Shown here: piece after piece, positions 26,346-36,137 of the stretch | How the letters are laid out: each line of letters starts with the position of its first letter | Position numbering within the stretch: position 1 is the stretch's first letter | Assembly: GCF_902833645.1 (NCBI RefSeq) | Contig: NZ_CADFGE010000005.1 | Location: 401,434-465,433 of the forward strand | Length of the DNA stretch: 64,000 bases | Reading direction: 5' to 3' | From: Paraburkholderia fungorum | GTDB taxonomy: Bacteria > Pseudomonadota > Gammaproteobacteria > Burkholderiales > Burkholderiaceae | Program-made: the position numbers and the translations under genes | Notes under the pieces: model-generated | The model's input: only the letters and a program-made list of their open reading frames with translations | Databases searched by the model: none | Told to the model about the DNA's origin: nothing

Positions 26346-27359
26346 ATGGCACTCCCGATTCTCGACCCCAACGCACCGGAATTCACGCGCCGCTATGTGA
26401 ATCTGGCGGACCCGCGTCTGGGCGCGCAGGCCCTCGAGGCTAGCGACGATTTCTTCGCACCGAAGGAACGTATGCTGAATCCGGAGCCGGCCGTCTTCAT
26501 TCCGGGCAAGTACGACAACAACGGCAAGTGGATGGACGGCTGGGAAACGCGCCGCAAGCGCGCCAACGGTTACGACTGGTGCGTGGTCAAGCTTGCCCGC
26601 CCCGGCGTGATCAAGGGTCTCGACCTTGACACCAGCCACTTCACGGGCAACTTCCCGCCGGCGGCTTCGGTTGAGGCGGCGCGAGTCGTGGACGGCGTGC
26701 CGAACCAGTCGACGCAATGGACCGAAATCGTCCCGTCGACCACGCTGCAAGGCAACAGCCATCACTATCACGAAGTCAGCGACACGAACGCTTACACGCA
26801 CCTGCGCGTGAACATTTACCCGGACGGCGGCATTGCGCGTCTGCGAGTGTATGGCCAACCGCAAGTCGACTGGGCGGGCGCAAGCCGCACGGAGCAGTTC
26901 GATCTCGCAGCGATGGAAAACGGCGCGTATCTGGTCGCGGCGAATAACCAGCACTTCGGCGCTGCATCGACGATTCTGATGCCGGGCCGTGGCGTGAACA
27001 TGGGCGACGGCTGGGAAACTCGCCGTCGCCGCGAGCCGGGCAACGACTGGGCGATCGTCGCACTGGCACAACCGGGCGTGATCAAGAAGATCGAAGTCGA
27101 TACGGCTCACTTCAAGGGCAACTTTCCGGACCGTTGCTCGATCCAGGCTGCGTATGTGACAGGCGGCACGGATAGCTCGCTGATTACGCAAGCCATGTTC
27201 TGGCCGGTGCTGCTGGGCGAACAGAAGCTGAAGATGGACAACCAGCACTATTTCGAAAGCGAAATCGCCGCACTGGGTCCGGTTACGCACGTGCGCTTCA
27301 ACATCATTCCGGACGGCGGCGTCTCGCGTCTTCGTCTGTGGGGCACGCTCGCATCATGA
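26346..27359 (+). CDS. alc: Allantoicase
   Basis: A 337-residue allantoicase, which releases urea from allantoate to give ureidoglycolate. It has the two-fold internal repeat of the family: DGWETRR at residues 64-70 and again at 221-227, each followed by a HF(T/K)GNFP segment. Its length is normal. The stop overlaps the ATG of allA. Confidence 0.95.
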   Translation: MALPILDPNAPEFTRRYVNLADPRLGAQALEASDDFFAPKERMLNPEPAVFIPGKYDNNGKWMDGWETRRKRANGYDWCVVKLARPGVIKGLDLDTSHFTGNFPPAASVEAARVVDGVPNQSTQWTEIVPSTTLQGNSHHYHEVSDTNAYTHLRVNIYPDGGIARLRVYGQPQVDWAGASRTEQFDLAAMENGAYLVAANNQHFGAASTILMPGRGVNMGDGWETRRRREPGNDWAIVALAQPGVIKKIEVDTAHFKGNFPDRCSIQAAYVTGGTDSSLITQAMFWPVLLGEQKLKMDNQHYFESEIAALGPVTHVRFNIIPDGGVSRLRLWGTLAS

Positions 27360-27868
27360 AAACACTGGCTATCGAACCCTTGACGAAGGAAGCGTTTGCC
27401 GCGTTCGGCGACGTGATCGAACTCGAAGGCGCGAAGCAGATTCCGATCAACCTCGGCACCACGATCCGCTTTCACGATCTCGCGAAGGTAGACGTGACCG
27501 ACGAGAACGGTCGCACGCTGGTGAACCTGTTTCGCGGGCAGCCGCGCACGTTGCCGTTCGAGGTGAAGATGCTCGAGCGTCATCCGCTGGGCAGCCAGGC
27601 CTTCGTGCCGTTGAACGACAAGCCGTATCTGGTGGTTGTGGCGCCGGCGGGCGAACTGGATCCGAAGCAGATTCGTGCGTTCGTGACTAGCGGCTGGCAA
27701 GGCGTGAATTACGCGAAAGGTGTCTGGCACCATCCGCTGATCGCATTGGGCGACGTGAGCGACTTTATCGTCGTCGATCGTGGTGGCGACGGACTCAATC
27801 TGAACGAGCAGGATCTGGCTGAATCGCTTTGGCTCACTGAAGATGCGTTGAGCGCGGTGAGCGTTTGA
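27356..27868 (+). CDS. allA: Ureidoglycolate lyase
   Basis: A 170-residue cupin-fold lyase splitting ureidoglycolate into glyoxylate and urea. The family segments LTKEAFAAFGDVIE, FEVKMLERHPLGSQAFVPL and GVNYAKGVWHHPL are all present. The ATG at 27356 overlaps the alc stop. It is the last gene of the operon; a strong hairpin follows. Confidence 0.93.
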   Translation: MKTLAIEPLTKEAFAAFGDVIELEGAKQIPINLGTTIRFHDLAKVDVTDENGRTLVNLFRGQPRTLPFEVKMLERHPLGSQAFVPLNDKPYLVVVAPAGELDPKQIRAFVTSGWQGVNYAKGVWHHPLIALGDVSDFIVVDRGGDGLNLNEQDLAESLWLTEDALSAVSV

Positions 27869-27878
27869 GGTCGTTGCT

Positions 27879-28244
27879 TTAGCGCAGCAGGTGATTGTAA
27901 AAAAGCCCACAGTGCATGCTGTGGGCTTTTTCATTTGTGGGAGGCGAAGGTGAGTCCAGGTGATCTCTCAGCTCCGCTTGCTTAAGCGCGGTGAGTGCCC
28001 CATCACTTCGCGCGCACGTTCCGCAGGCTCCGTGCGGTTCGTTGCGCGCCGCTTCAATGAGTTCGTGACCGACGGCGACCGCCGAATCGCACAACGCTTC
28101 GACCCTCTGCGCGTATTGCCGTGGCGTGATCCCCATGCGGGTGTTGAAAAACGTTCGAGCGTTTTGCCGGCCGAACATGTTTTCGACACCATAGGCTGGC
28201 AGCCCATGGTCATCGCTGACAAGCAACGCCAACCGCCTGGCCAA
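27879..28244 (-). pseudogene. AraC/XylS-type regulator C-terminal remnant
   Basis: On the minus strand the open frame encodes AYGVENMFGRQNARTFFNTRMGITPRQY (given here in parts: YGVENMFGRQ, FNTRMGITPRQY). This resembles the last helix-turn-helix of AraC/GlxA-family regulators (GFGSxxxFRRxFRRxxGxTPxxYR). No N-terminal ligand domain or first HTH is present and the start merges with the puuD terminator. It looks like a decayed regulator between the allA and puuD operons. Confidence 0.5.
27899..27931 (+). terminator. Intrinsic terminator after allA
   Basis: AAAGCCCACAG and CTGTGGGCTTT surround a 6-nt loop and end in a T run. A-tracts on the other side mean it could also work on the minus strand. 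Confidence 0.9.
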
Positions 28245-28266
28245 AAAAAGCGGGCTTCCCGCTTCC
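28243..28266 (-). terminator. Intrinsic terminator after puuD (minus strand)
   Basis: Read on the minus strand, AAGCGGG and CCCGCTT flank a 3-nt loop and are followed by TTTTT, 59 bp after the puuD stop. Confidence 0.75.
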
Positions 28267-28324
28267 GCGAAAAACCCGCTTCATACTGCTCTGCCAGACC
28301 GGGCAACGCGCCCGGCCAGGCTCA

Positions 28325-29518
28325 TTACTTCGCCGCACCGCCTTCGAACCACGCGGCGATTTTCATCCGCTCGTCGTCGGTCATGTGCGTGACGTTGCCG
28401 AGCGGCATCGCCTTCAAGGTCACTGCCTGCTGATAGATCCGCTGTGCGTTCTGCGAGATTTCGTCCGGTGTATCCAGCAGCACGCCGGCCGGGGCGCTGC
28501 CCATCATCGTCGGATGAGCGGAGTGGCATGCCACGCAGCGCTGTTGCAGCACCGGCGCGATATCGGCCACCTTGACCGTCGGTGCATTCGCAGCCTGCGC
28601 TTGCGGCACGACCGGCTTCGGCATCGTCCAGAAGAGGGCGCCGAACATCAGCACGATACCGACCAGCGGCAGATACCACAGCACCTGACCACGGTGACGC
28701 ATCACGAAGAACTGGCGAATCAGCGCACCCGCCAGCATGATCAGCAGCAGCACGATCCAGTTGTACTGATTCGTGTACGTCATCGCGTAGTGGTTCGACA
28801 GCATCGCGAACACCACCGGCAACGTGAAATACGTGTTGTGCACCGAGCGTTGCTTGCCGCGCTTGCCGTAGATCGGGTTCGGCGTTTCCCCCTTGAGCAT
28901 CGCGGCCACCATCTTGCGCTGACCCGGGATGATCACGAAGAACACGTTCGCCGACATGATCGTTGCCAGCATCGCGCCCATGATCAGGTAGGCCGCGCGG
29001 CCCGCGAAAATATGGCATGCCAGGTACGCTGCGATCAGCACATAAATGCCGACACAGATGCCGAGCACCTTGTCCTTGTTGCCGAGGAGACGGCACAGCG
29101 AGTCGTAGACGATCCAGCCGGCGGCGAGGAAGCCGAGCGCGGACGCGACGGCCACGACAGGACCCATATCCAGCACGTTCTTGTCGATCAGGTAAGTGCT
29201 CGGCGAGAACAGATACAGCACCGTGAAGAGGCTCGCACCCGACAGCCACGTGGTATACGACGGCCACTTCGACCAGTGCAGGTCGTCCGGCATTTCCGGC
29301 GGTGCAACGGTGTACTTCTGCATGTTGTAGAAGCCACCGCCATGCACGTGCCACAACTCGCCGAACACGCCGCGCTTGCGCTGGTTCGGATCCGTAGGCG
29401 GTTTCAGGCTGTTGTCGAGCGCGACGAAATAGAACGATTCGCCGATCCATGCAATGGCGGCGATGACGTGAAACCAGCGCAAGGCCAGATTCAGCCAGTC
29501 AGTGATAAAGCCTTCCAT
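28325..29518 (-). CDS. puuD: Urate hydroxylase PuuD (membrane, cytochrome c domain)
   Basis: A 397-residue membrane-bound urate oxidase giving 5-hydroxyisourate. The N-terminal DUF989 region (1-300) has about eight hydrophobic segments starting with LRWFHVIAAIAWIGESFYF. The C-terminal part carries a c-type haem motif CVACH (328-332), implying electron transfer to the respiratory chain instead of H2O2 formation. GGAGGAG precedes the ATG on the minus strand. It lies 307 bp downstream of uraH on the same strand. Confidence 0.94.
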   Translation of the reverse strand: MEGFITDWLNLALRWFHVIAAIAWIGESFYFVALDNSLKPPTDPNQRKRGVFGELWHVHGGGFYNMQKYTVAPPEMPDDLHWSKWPSYTTWLSGASLFTVLYLFSPSTYLIDKNVLDMGPVVAVASALGFLAAGWIVYDSLCRLLGNKDKVLGICVGIYVLIAAYLACHIFAGRAAYLIMGAMLATIMSANVFFVIIPGQRKMVAAMLKGETPNPIYGKRGKQRSVHNTYFTLPVVFAMLSNHYAMTYTNQYNWIVLLLIMLAGALIRQFFVMRHRGQVLWYLPLVGIVLMFGALFWTMPKPVVPQAQAANAPTVKVADIAPVLQQRCVACHSAHPTMMGSAPAGVLLDTPDEISQNAQRIYQQAVTLKAMPLGNVTHMTDDERMKIAAWFEGGAAK

Positions 29519-29825
29519 GAAACTCCTCCACTTCTGATTCGTTGTACGCGCAGCGATTTAGAGCGCTTTCGGGGCCCGCAAACGGGCCGCCGGCATGAAT
29601 GACATCGCTGCACAAACTGCGGGGTGAAAGACGCGGTGCGCTCAGTTCGCAAAGCGCCGTTTTTTATTGGAACTTCGGGTCGAGTCGCTCGCGTTCGATT
29701 GCGCTTCGCGGGTGTCTTCAAGGATCCGCACAGTGCAATCGGGCGCGCTCGGCAATACAGCGCGACTTCAACCTCGTCCTCCTCCAACGCCTGTCGATAA
29801 ACGCTTCGTGCGCTCAGTTGCGCGC
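29519..29825 (-). other. uraH-puuD spacer
   Basis: About 307 bp without a supportable gene. It could carry a puuD promoter; no clear -35/-10 pair or terminator was found. Confidence 0.4.
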
Positions 29826-30185
29826 TTAGCTGCCGCGATAGGTGCTGTACGACCACGGCGACACCAGTAGCGGCACGTGATAGTGCGCACCGGCGTCGGC
29901 CACGCCGAAACGCAGTACGACGCGGTCGACGAAACGCGGCTCCGGCACCTTCGTGCCGATCGAGGCAAAGTAATCGCCAGCGCCGAACACGAGTTCGTAT
30001 TCGCCCGCGACCAGTGCGTCGCCTTCGAGCAGCGGCTGGTCGCAGCGACCGTCGTCATTGGTGGTGGTGGTTTTGAGCGCGCGGCGGGTGTCGCCGGAGA
30101 GCGCAAAGAGTTCGACCTTGATGCCCGCGCCGGGACGGCCGTTCGCGGTGTCGAGCACGTGGGTAGTGAGCTTTCCCATTCGCAA
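29826..30185 (-). CDS. uraH: 5-hydroxyisourate hydrolase
   Basis: A 119-residue transthyretin-like protein hydrolysing 5-hydroxyisourate to OHCU. It starts GKLTTHVLDTANGRPG and ends HYHVPLLVSPWSYSTYRGS, where the terminal YRGS motif and the active-site histidines are diagnostic of HIUase. With puuD and uraD in the window, all three steps from urate to S-allantoin are covered. Confidence 0.95.
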   Translation of the reverse strand: MRMGKLTTHVLDTANGRPGAGIKVELFALSGDTRRALKTTTTNDDGRCDQPLLEGDALVAGEYELVFGAGDYFASIGTKVPEPRFVDRVVLRFGVADAGAHYHVPLLVSPWSYSTYRGS

Positions 30186-30695
30186 TTTTCCTTATGTGAA
30201 TGCGAGGTTTCGGCGGCGGCCCGATCCAGAATACGTTGCGGCGGATCGAGGCTCCACGTCAGTGGCTACATACCCGTCGGCGAATTGAAGCGAGCGCCGT
30301 GGCAGCCATTGTAAAAAGGATGTTCATGTCAGCGCGCGCGAGATAGGAAAGATAATAGCTGGCGCATGACAGACAGCCTGCTGAAAGCCGCATCGGGTCG
30401 ATTGGTTCGACTATTGCCGTGCAATTCGATCGTACCGGCACCAAAAAAGGCCCACTATATCGGCAGCGTGAAGTTGGGTATCGCATCGGCACGAGTTGTC
30501 AGCATTATTTTGGCCATCGAAGGTTACACCTGTGCGCCGCAACAAACCTGAGTGGAGCGCGGCACACCCCGAAGACGGCGGAATGACGCTGGGTAACCGG
30601 GCCAACGGCGTTCGACGGGACGCGGCGGCACGGTTGGCGTGCCGTCACATCGCGTTCGAACGACTTTGCACGGAAGCAATGAAGCGGAGAAACGA
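30186..30695. other. Intergenic region between divergent uraH and deaminase genes
   Basis: About 510 bp with only short random frames. It must hold the promoters of uraH (minus) and the 8-oxoguanine-deaminase-like gene (plus). I see no unambiguous promoter or palindrome. Confidence 0.4.
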
Positions 30696-32093
30696 ATGAC
30701 GATGGAACAGGCGGCGATGCAGCCAAACAAGCCTAAGAAAACGATGCTGGTGAAGCACGCGGACGTGCTGGTCACAATGGACGGCGCCCGGCGCGAACTG
30801 CGCGACGGCGGCCTCTATATCGAGGACAACCGGATCGTCGCGGTCGGACCGACGGCTGAATTGCCGCAAACGGCCGACGAAGTGCTGGATATGCGCGGCC
30901 AGCTGGTGATTCCGGGGCTGGTGAACACGCACCACCACATGTACCAGAGCCTGACGCGCGCGATCCCCGCGGCGCAGAACGCCGAATTGTTCGGCTGGCT
31001 CACCAATCTCTACAAGGTGTGGGCGAACCTCACACCCGAGATGATCGAAGTCTCGACGTTAACGGCGATGGCCGAGCTGCTGCTGTCGGGTTGCACGACG
31101 TCGAGCGACCATTTGTATATTTACCCGAACGGCAGCCGCCTCGACGACAGCATCGCCGCGGCGCAGCGCATCGGCATGCGTTTTCACGCCGCGCGCGGCA
31201 GCATGAGCGTGGGGCAGAAGGACGGCGGCTTGCCGCCGGACTCGGTGGTCGAGCGTGAAGCGGACATCCTGAAGGACACGCAGCGTCTGATCGAGACCTA
31301 CAACGACGAAGGCCGTTACGCGATGCTGCGCATGGTGGTGGCGCCGTGCTCGCCGTTCTCGGTGAGCCGCGATCTGATGCGCGAATCGGCGGTGATGGCG
31401 CGGCATTACGGCGTGTCGCTGCACACGCACCTGGCGGAGAACGTCAACGATATAGCGTACAGCCGCGAGAAGTTCGGCATGACGCCGGCCGAGTATGCGG
31501 AAGACCTCGGCTGGGTCGGTCATGATGTGTGGCATGCGCACTGTGTGCAACTCGACGACGCGGGCATCGAACTGTTTGCCCGCACGGGCACGGGCGTCGC
31601 GCATTGTCCGTGCTCGAACATGCGGCTCGCGTCGGGGATTGCGCCGGTCAAGCGCATGCGTCTCGCCGGTGTGCCGGTGGGCCTCGGCGTCGATGGATCG
31701 GCGTCGAACGACGGCGCGCAGATGGTCGCGGAAGTGCGCCAGGCGCTGCTGTTGCAGCGAGTCGGCTTCGGGCCTGATGCGATGACCGCGCGTGAAGCGC
31801 TGGAGATTGCGACGCTAGGCGGCGCGAAGGTGCTCAATCGCGACGACATCGGCGCATTGGCGCCCGGCATGGCGGCGGATTTCGTGTCCTTCGATCTGCG
31901 TCAGCCGCTGTTTGCCGGCGCGTTGCACGACCCGGTCGCGGCGCTGGTGTTCTGCGCGCCGTCGCAGGTGAGCTATAGCGTGATCGGCGGCAAGGTGGTG
32001 GTGAAAGACGGTCAGTTGGCGACGCTGGATCTCGGGCCGGTCATCGAGCAGCACAACCGGCTGGCGAAGACGCTTTACGAAGCGGCGGCGTGA
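30696..32093 (+). CDS. 8-oxoguanine / guanine deaminase-like amidohydrolase
   Basis: About 465 residues from the ATG at 30696 (preceded by GCGGAGAAACGA; an upstream in-frame start is less likely). The amidohydrolase metal residues appear in NTHHHMYQSLTRA, HTHLAEN, WHAHCVQL and GLGVDGSASND. The combination with SPFSVS resembles 8-oxoguanine deaminases and hydroxyatrazine aminohydrolases. Deamination of 8-oxoguanine gives urate, the substrate of PuuD encoded next door. Guanine deaminase activity giving xanthine is the alternative. It converges on a LysR gene. Confidence 0.82.
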   Translation: MTMEQAAMQPNKPKKTMLVKHADVLVTMDGARRELRDGGLYIEDNRIVAVGPTAELPQTADEVLDMRGQLVIPGLVNTHHHMYQSLTRAIPAAQNAELFGWLTNLYKVWANLTPEMIEVSTLTAMAELLLSGCTTSSDHLYIYPNGSRLDDSIAAAQRIGMRFHAARGSMSVGQKDGGLPPDSVVEREADILKDTQRLIETYNDEGRYAMLRMVVAPCSPFSVSRDLMRESAVMARHYGVSLHTHLAENVNDIAYSREKFGMTPAEYAEDLGWVGHDVWHAHCVQLDDAGIELFARTGTGVAHCPCSNMRLASGIAPVKRMRLAGVPVGLGVDGSASNDGAQMVAEVRQALLLQRVGFGPDAMTAREALEIATLGGAKVLNRDDIGALAPGMAADFVSFDLRQPLFAGALHDPVAALVFCAPSQVSYSVIGGKVVVKDGQLATLDLGPVIEQHNRLAKTLYEAAA

Positions 32094-32109
32094 CCGTAGA
32101 GGCAGGGTA

Positions 32110-32148
32110 GGTCTGCCGGCATCCGCAAACACGGGATGCCGGCAGACC
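32110..32148. terminator. Long convergent-gene hairpin
   Basis: GGTCTGCCGGCATCC and GGATGCCGGCAGACC form a 15-bp perfect stem around 9 nt, between the converging deaminase and LysR genes. There is no T run, so it may be a Rho-assisted terminator or an mRNA-stabilising end. Confidence 0.6.
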
Positions 32149-32160
32149 GCAACGCAACGA

Positions 32161-33093
32161 TCAGGGCTTGTCGATCAAGGTCTTGGTCGCTTCGGCGACC
32201 AGACTGCGCAACCAGCGCACCTCGTCGGAGTAGTGCACGCGCTCGTGCCACAGCTGGTAGTACTGCATCGGCGGGAAATCGAGCGGTGCGGGTACCACGG
32301 TCAGCGGCAGGAATTTGGCGTAGTAGTCGGCAAACAGGCGCGTGGTGGTGAAGATCAGGTCTGACTTGATCAGCACATAAGGCGCCAGATTGAAGTACGG
32401 CAACGTGACGACCACGTGACGCTTTAACCGTTCGCGCGCGAGATGCACGTCGATCGCGCCGCGTTGGCCCACCGAGTAAGGAGTAGGCGCAAGATGCGGC
32501 GCATTCAGGTACTGGTCGAGCGTCAGCCCGCCACGTTTGGCGAACGGATGCGCGTTGCTCATCAGGCAGACGATCTGATCGACGAACAGGTTCGACAGGT
32601 GCAATTGCTCCGGCGGTTCCGGCCAGTTGCCGACCACGATGTCGAGCTTGCCGTCCTCGAGCGCGAGTTCGTAGTCGAACGCCGGCCCGAGCGAGTGGAA
32701 TTCAAGCGTCGCGTTCGGCGCGGCCTGACGAAAGCGCTCGACCACCGTCGGCACGAACAGCACGTTCAGGTAGTCCGGGCAGCCGATCCGGTAGCAACGG
32801 ATCGAGGTCGCCGGGTCGAAGTTGTGCTGCTGGAACTTGATGCGTTCGATTTCGCGCAGCGCGTTCTGCACCGGTTCGAGCAGGCGCAGGCCGTACTCGG
32901 TCGGCACCATGCCGGATTTGCCGCGCACCAGCAGCGGGTCGCCGGTGATGTCGCGCAAACGGCGCAGCGCCGCGCTGATAGCGGGTTGCGATTGATTCAG
33001 TTTGACGGCGGCGCGCGTAACGCTGCGCTCCATCAACAGGGTGTGCAAGACGCGTAATAAATACGTATCGATCGCCTCGCGTTGCTGACTCAT
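32161..33093 (-). CDS. LysR-family transcriptional regulator
   Basis: A 310-residue LysR regulator. The HTH spans about residues 20-75 (SVTRAAVKLNQSQPAISAALRRLRDI), and the effector domain begins with TSIRCYRIGCPDYLNV, a NodD/PcpR-like variant. It is divergent from the nucleoside ABC transporter (252 bp to its start) and convergent with the deaminase, so it may respond to a purine intermediate. Confidence 0.88.
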   Translation of the reverse strand: MSQQREAIDTYLLRVLHTLLMERSVTRAAVKLNQSQPAISAALRRLRDITGDPLLVRGKSGMVPTEYGLRLLEPVQNALREIERIKFQQHNFDPATSIRCYRIGCPDYLNVLFVPTVVERFRQAAPNATLEFHSLGPAFDYELALEDGKLDIVVGNWPEPPEQLHLSNLFVDQIVCLMSNAHPFAKRGGLTLDQYLNAPHLAPTPYSVGQRGAIDVHLARERLKRHVVVTLPYFNLAPYVLIKSDLIFTTTRLFADYYAKFLPLTVVPAPLDFPPMQYYQLWHERVHYSDEVRWLRSLVAEATKTLIDKP

Positions 33094-33344
33094 GACTTCT
33101 CCGAAATATATGTTCTGGCTGATCGTGCGGGCGTGGGGTTATATGGCTTTTAATATGAACACAAATCCACGTCAAGAGTGGGATACCCGCAGAGCACGCT
33201 GCGGCGCGGGTTTGCGGGGAATTTTGACGGCTCGACTGGGCGGGTCGATTTAGGTATTGTCATCCGGTTGTGGTGACGGATCGCTCGCTGACAGAGCGGG
33301 CGGACGCGCTGCGACCGGCAGTCTCTGACGTACTACGGAATCAC

Positions 33345-34946
33345 ATGAGCGACTCTTCTTATAGCGACGGCGCCGCCGCGCAGCCGGCAAGCAGGCCGGA
33401 ACAGGCGGCGCCCCGGTTGATGCTTCAGGGCATCACCAAACAGTACCCGGCCGTGCGCGCCAACGACGACGTCACGTTGATCGTCGCGCCGGGTGAAATC
33501 CATGCCGTGCTCGGCGAAAACGGCGCCGGCAAAAGCACGCTGATGAAAATCATCTACGGCGCGGTGCGGCCCGACGCCGGCGAGATTCGCTGGGAAGGCC
33601 AGCCGGTCGAGATCGCGAGCCCGGCGGCGGCGCGCAAGCTCGGCATCGGCATGGTGTTCCAGCATTTTTCGCTGTTCGAGACGCTCACGGTCGGCGAAAA
33701 CATTGCGCTCGCACTCGACGAGCCGTTCGATCTGAAGACGCTGGCGAAGCGGATTCGCGAAGTCTCCGCCGACTACGGCCTCGACATCGACCCGCAGCGA
33801 CACGTGCATAGCCTGACGGTGGGCGAGCGGCAACGCGTCGAAATCGTGCGTTGCCTGCTGCAGAACCCGCGTCTGCTGATAATGGACGAACCGACTTCGG
33901 TGCTCACGCCGCAAGCGGTCCGTAAGCTCTTCGAGACGCTGCGGCGCCTCGCGGCGGAAGGGTGCAGCATCCTCTACATCAGCCACAAGCTCGACGAAAT
34001 CCAGGCGCTGTGCGACACCGCCACGGTGATGCGCGGCGGTCGCGTGACCGGTCACGTCAAGCCGAAAGAAGAGACGCACGCGTCGCTCGCGCAATTGATG
34101 GTCGGCCATTCGCTGCCCGATTACACCCGGCGTGAGCACAAGCCGGGCACCGTGCTGCTCGATGTAAAACAGTTGTCGGTGGAGAGCGACGACCCGTTTG
34201 GCACCTCGCTGCATGACGTGTCGTTCGGCGTGCATGCCGGCGAGATCTTCGGCATTGCGGGCGTGTCGGGTAATGGGCAGGCCGAACTGCTGTCGGCTCT
34301 GTCGGGCGAAAAGCGCGGCACGCGCGCCGATGCGGTCACGATCTGCGGCAAGGCGGCCGGCCGCCTCGGCGCGGGCGGCCGGCGCGCGCTCGGTTTCGGC
34401 TTCGTGCCCGAAGAGCGTCTCGGCCGCGGCGCGGTGCCGGCGATGAGCCTGTCGGAAAACGCGTTGCTTACCGCGCATCGTCAGCAGATGGTCAACGCAG
34501 GCTGGATCAAGGCCGGCGCGATGCGCACTTTCGCGAAACGTTGCATTGAAGCCTTCGACGTCCGGTGCGGTGGCTCCGAAGCGTTGGCGCAAAGTCTCTC
34601 CGGCGGCAATCTGCAGAAATACATCATGGGGCGCGAGATTCTGCAGGCGCCCAAGGTGCTGGTGGTCGCGCAGCCGACTTGGGGCGTCGACGTCGGCGCG
34701 GCAGCGTTCATTCGTCAGCAGTTGCTCGACCTGTCCGCGCGCGGCGTGGCGATTCTGGTGATCTCGGAAGAACTGGAGGAGTTGTTCGACATTTGCGATC
34801 GCATCGCGGTGCTTGCGGGCGGCAGACTCTCACCGGTGCGTGCCACGGGGGCGACCAATGCCGAGGAAATCGGCCGCTGGATGGCGGGCCTGTTCGGAGA
34901 CCGCGAGGGCTCGGCGCCGTCGGCGGAACAGCCGGCGCATGCCTGA
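33345..34946 (+). CDS. Nucleoside ABC transporter, duplicated ATP-binding protein
   Basis: About 533 residues from the ATG at 33345; upstream in-frame starts lack homology. It holds two ATPase cassettes, like RbsA/NupO/YufO. The first has Walker A GENGAGKST, the signature LTVGERQRVEIVR and Walker B LLIMDEPTS. The second has a degenerate Walker A (GVSGNGQAE) and the signature SLSGGNLQKYIMGREI, a usual asymmetry in this class. It energises the permeases and BMP-family binding protein encoded downstream. Confidence 0.9.
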   Translation: MSDSSYSDGAAAQPASRPEQAAPRLMLQGITKQYPAVRANDDVTLIVAPGEIHAVLGENGAGKSTLMKIIYGAVRPDAGEIRWEGQPVEIASPAAARKLGIGMVFQHFSLFETLTVGENIALALDEPFDLKTLAKRIREVSADYGLDIDPQRHVHSLTVGERQRVEIVRCLLQNPRLLIMDEPTSVLTPQAVRKLFETLRRLAAEGCSILYISHKLDEIQALCDTATVMRGGRVTGHVKPKEETHASLAQLMVGHSLPDYTRREHKPGTVLLDVKQLSVESDDPFGTSLHDVSFGVHAGEIFGIAGVSGNGQAELLSALSGEKRGTRADAVTICGKAAGRLGAGGRRALGFGFVPEERLGRGAVPAMSLSENALLTAHRQQMVNAGWIKAGAMRTFAKRCIEAFDVRCGGSEALAQSLSGGNLQKYIMGREILQAPKVLVVAQPTWGVDVGAAAFIRQQLLDLSARGVAILVISEELEELFDICDRIAVLAGGRLSPVRATGATNAEEIGRWMAGLFGDREGSAPSAEQPAHA

Positions 34947-35012
34947 GCAGATGTCCGATTGGGCAACCGATCGACGTTAAAAAACCAGAACCAGACATAA
35001 GCACACGCTCCC

Positions 35013-36119
35013 ATGATTCTTCCGTATCGACTCGAAGCTCGCACGACGCCGTCGCGCACGATGCAGCTCGCCGTACCACTGATTGCCGCGTTGCTTACGC
35101 TCGTAATCGGCTTTCTGATCTTCGGCCTGGTGGGCCGCGATCCGCTCGAAGCCATGCATGCGTTCTTTATCGAACCGCTCTCCAGCGTGAATGGCTGGTC
35201 CGAACTGCTGCTGAAGGCCTCGCCCTTGTGCCTGATCGGCCTTGGCCTTGCGATCGGCTATCGCGCCAACGTCTGGAACATCGGCGCTGAAGGGCAGATG
35301 CTGCTCGGCGGCATTGCCGCGAGCGGCGTCGCGATCTATTTCGATCAGGCCACCGGCTGGTGGATTCTGCCGACCATGATGATCGCCGGCGTGCTCGGCG
35401 GCATGGCGTGGGCCGCGATCCCCGCGCTGCTGAAAAGCCGCTTCAATACCAACGAGATTCTCGTCAGCCTGATGCTCACGTATGTAGCCACGCAGTTGCT
35501 GATCTATCTGGTGAGCGGTCCGTGGCGCGATCCGCAAGGCATGAATTTCCCGCTCTCGGAGATGTTCAGCGGCGACGCGTTGTACCCGACGTTTTCCGGC
35601 GACTGGCACTGGAAATGGTTACGCGGCACGCGCCTGAACGCTTCCATTTTCATCACGCTGATCGCGATTCCGTGCGTGTGGCTGTTCATGCGCAAGAGCT
35701 TCGCGGGTTACCGGATGAATGTCGGCGGCCTCGCGCCGCTCGCCGCGCGCTACGCCGGTTTCTCCGACAAGAAGACCATCTGGACGTCGCTCCTGATCAG
35801 CGGCGGCCTCGCGGGACTCGCCGGTATGGGCGAGATCGCCGGTCCGATCGGCCAGTTGCAGGCGACGTGGTCGCCGGGTTACGGCTTTACCGCGATCATC
35901 GTCGTGTTCGTCGGACGGCTGCATCCGATCGGCATCGTGCTCGCGAGCCTGCTGATGGCGTTGCTATACCTCGGCGGCGAAGCGGTGCAGACCTCGATGC
36001 AATTGCCGCAGGCGCTCTCCGGCGTGTTCCAGGGGCTGCTGCTGTTCTGCCTGCTGGGCGCCGACCTGTTCGTGAACTATCGCGTGCGCCGGCGCTCCGC
36101 CGCCGCGCAAGCCCACTGA
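35013..36119 (+). CDS. Nucleoside ABC transporter permease 1
   Basis: A 368-residue BPD_transp_2-family inner-membrane permease. The hydrophobic segments start near residue 20; NVWNIGAEGQMLLGGI and LVSLMLTYVATQLL match the NupP/YufP type. It is 66 bp after the ATPase gene and 18 bp before the second permease, in the order typical of BmpA-type purine nucleoside importers. Confidence 0.9.
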   Translation: MILPYRLEARTTPSRTMQLAVPLIAALLTLVIGFLIFGLVGRDPLEAMHAFFIEPLSSVNGWSELLLKASPLCLIGLGLAIGYRANVWNIGAEGQMLLGGIAASGVAIYFDQATGWWILPTMMIAGVLGGMAWAAIPALLKSRFNTNEILVSLMLTYVATQLLIYLVSGPWRDPQGMNFPLSEMFSGDALYPTFSGDWHWKWLRGTRLNASIFITLIAIPCVWLFMRKSFAGYRMNVGGLAPLAARYAGFSDKKTIWTSLLISGGLAGLAGMGEIAGPIGQLQATWSPGYGFTAIIVVFVGRLHPIGIVLASLLMALLYLGGEAVQTSMQLPQALSGVFQGLLLFCLLGADLFVNYRVRRRSAAAQAH

Positions 36120-36137
36120 TTCTCCCGGCGGATCTCC

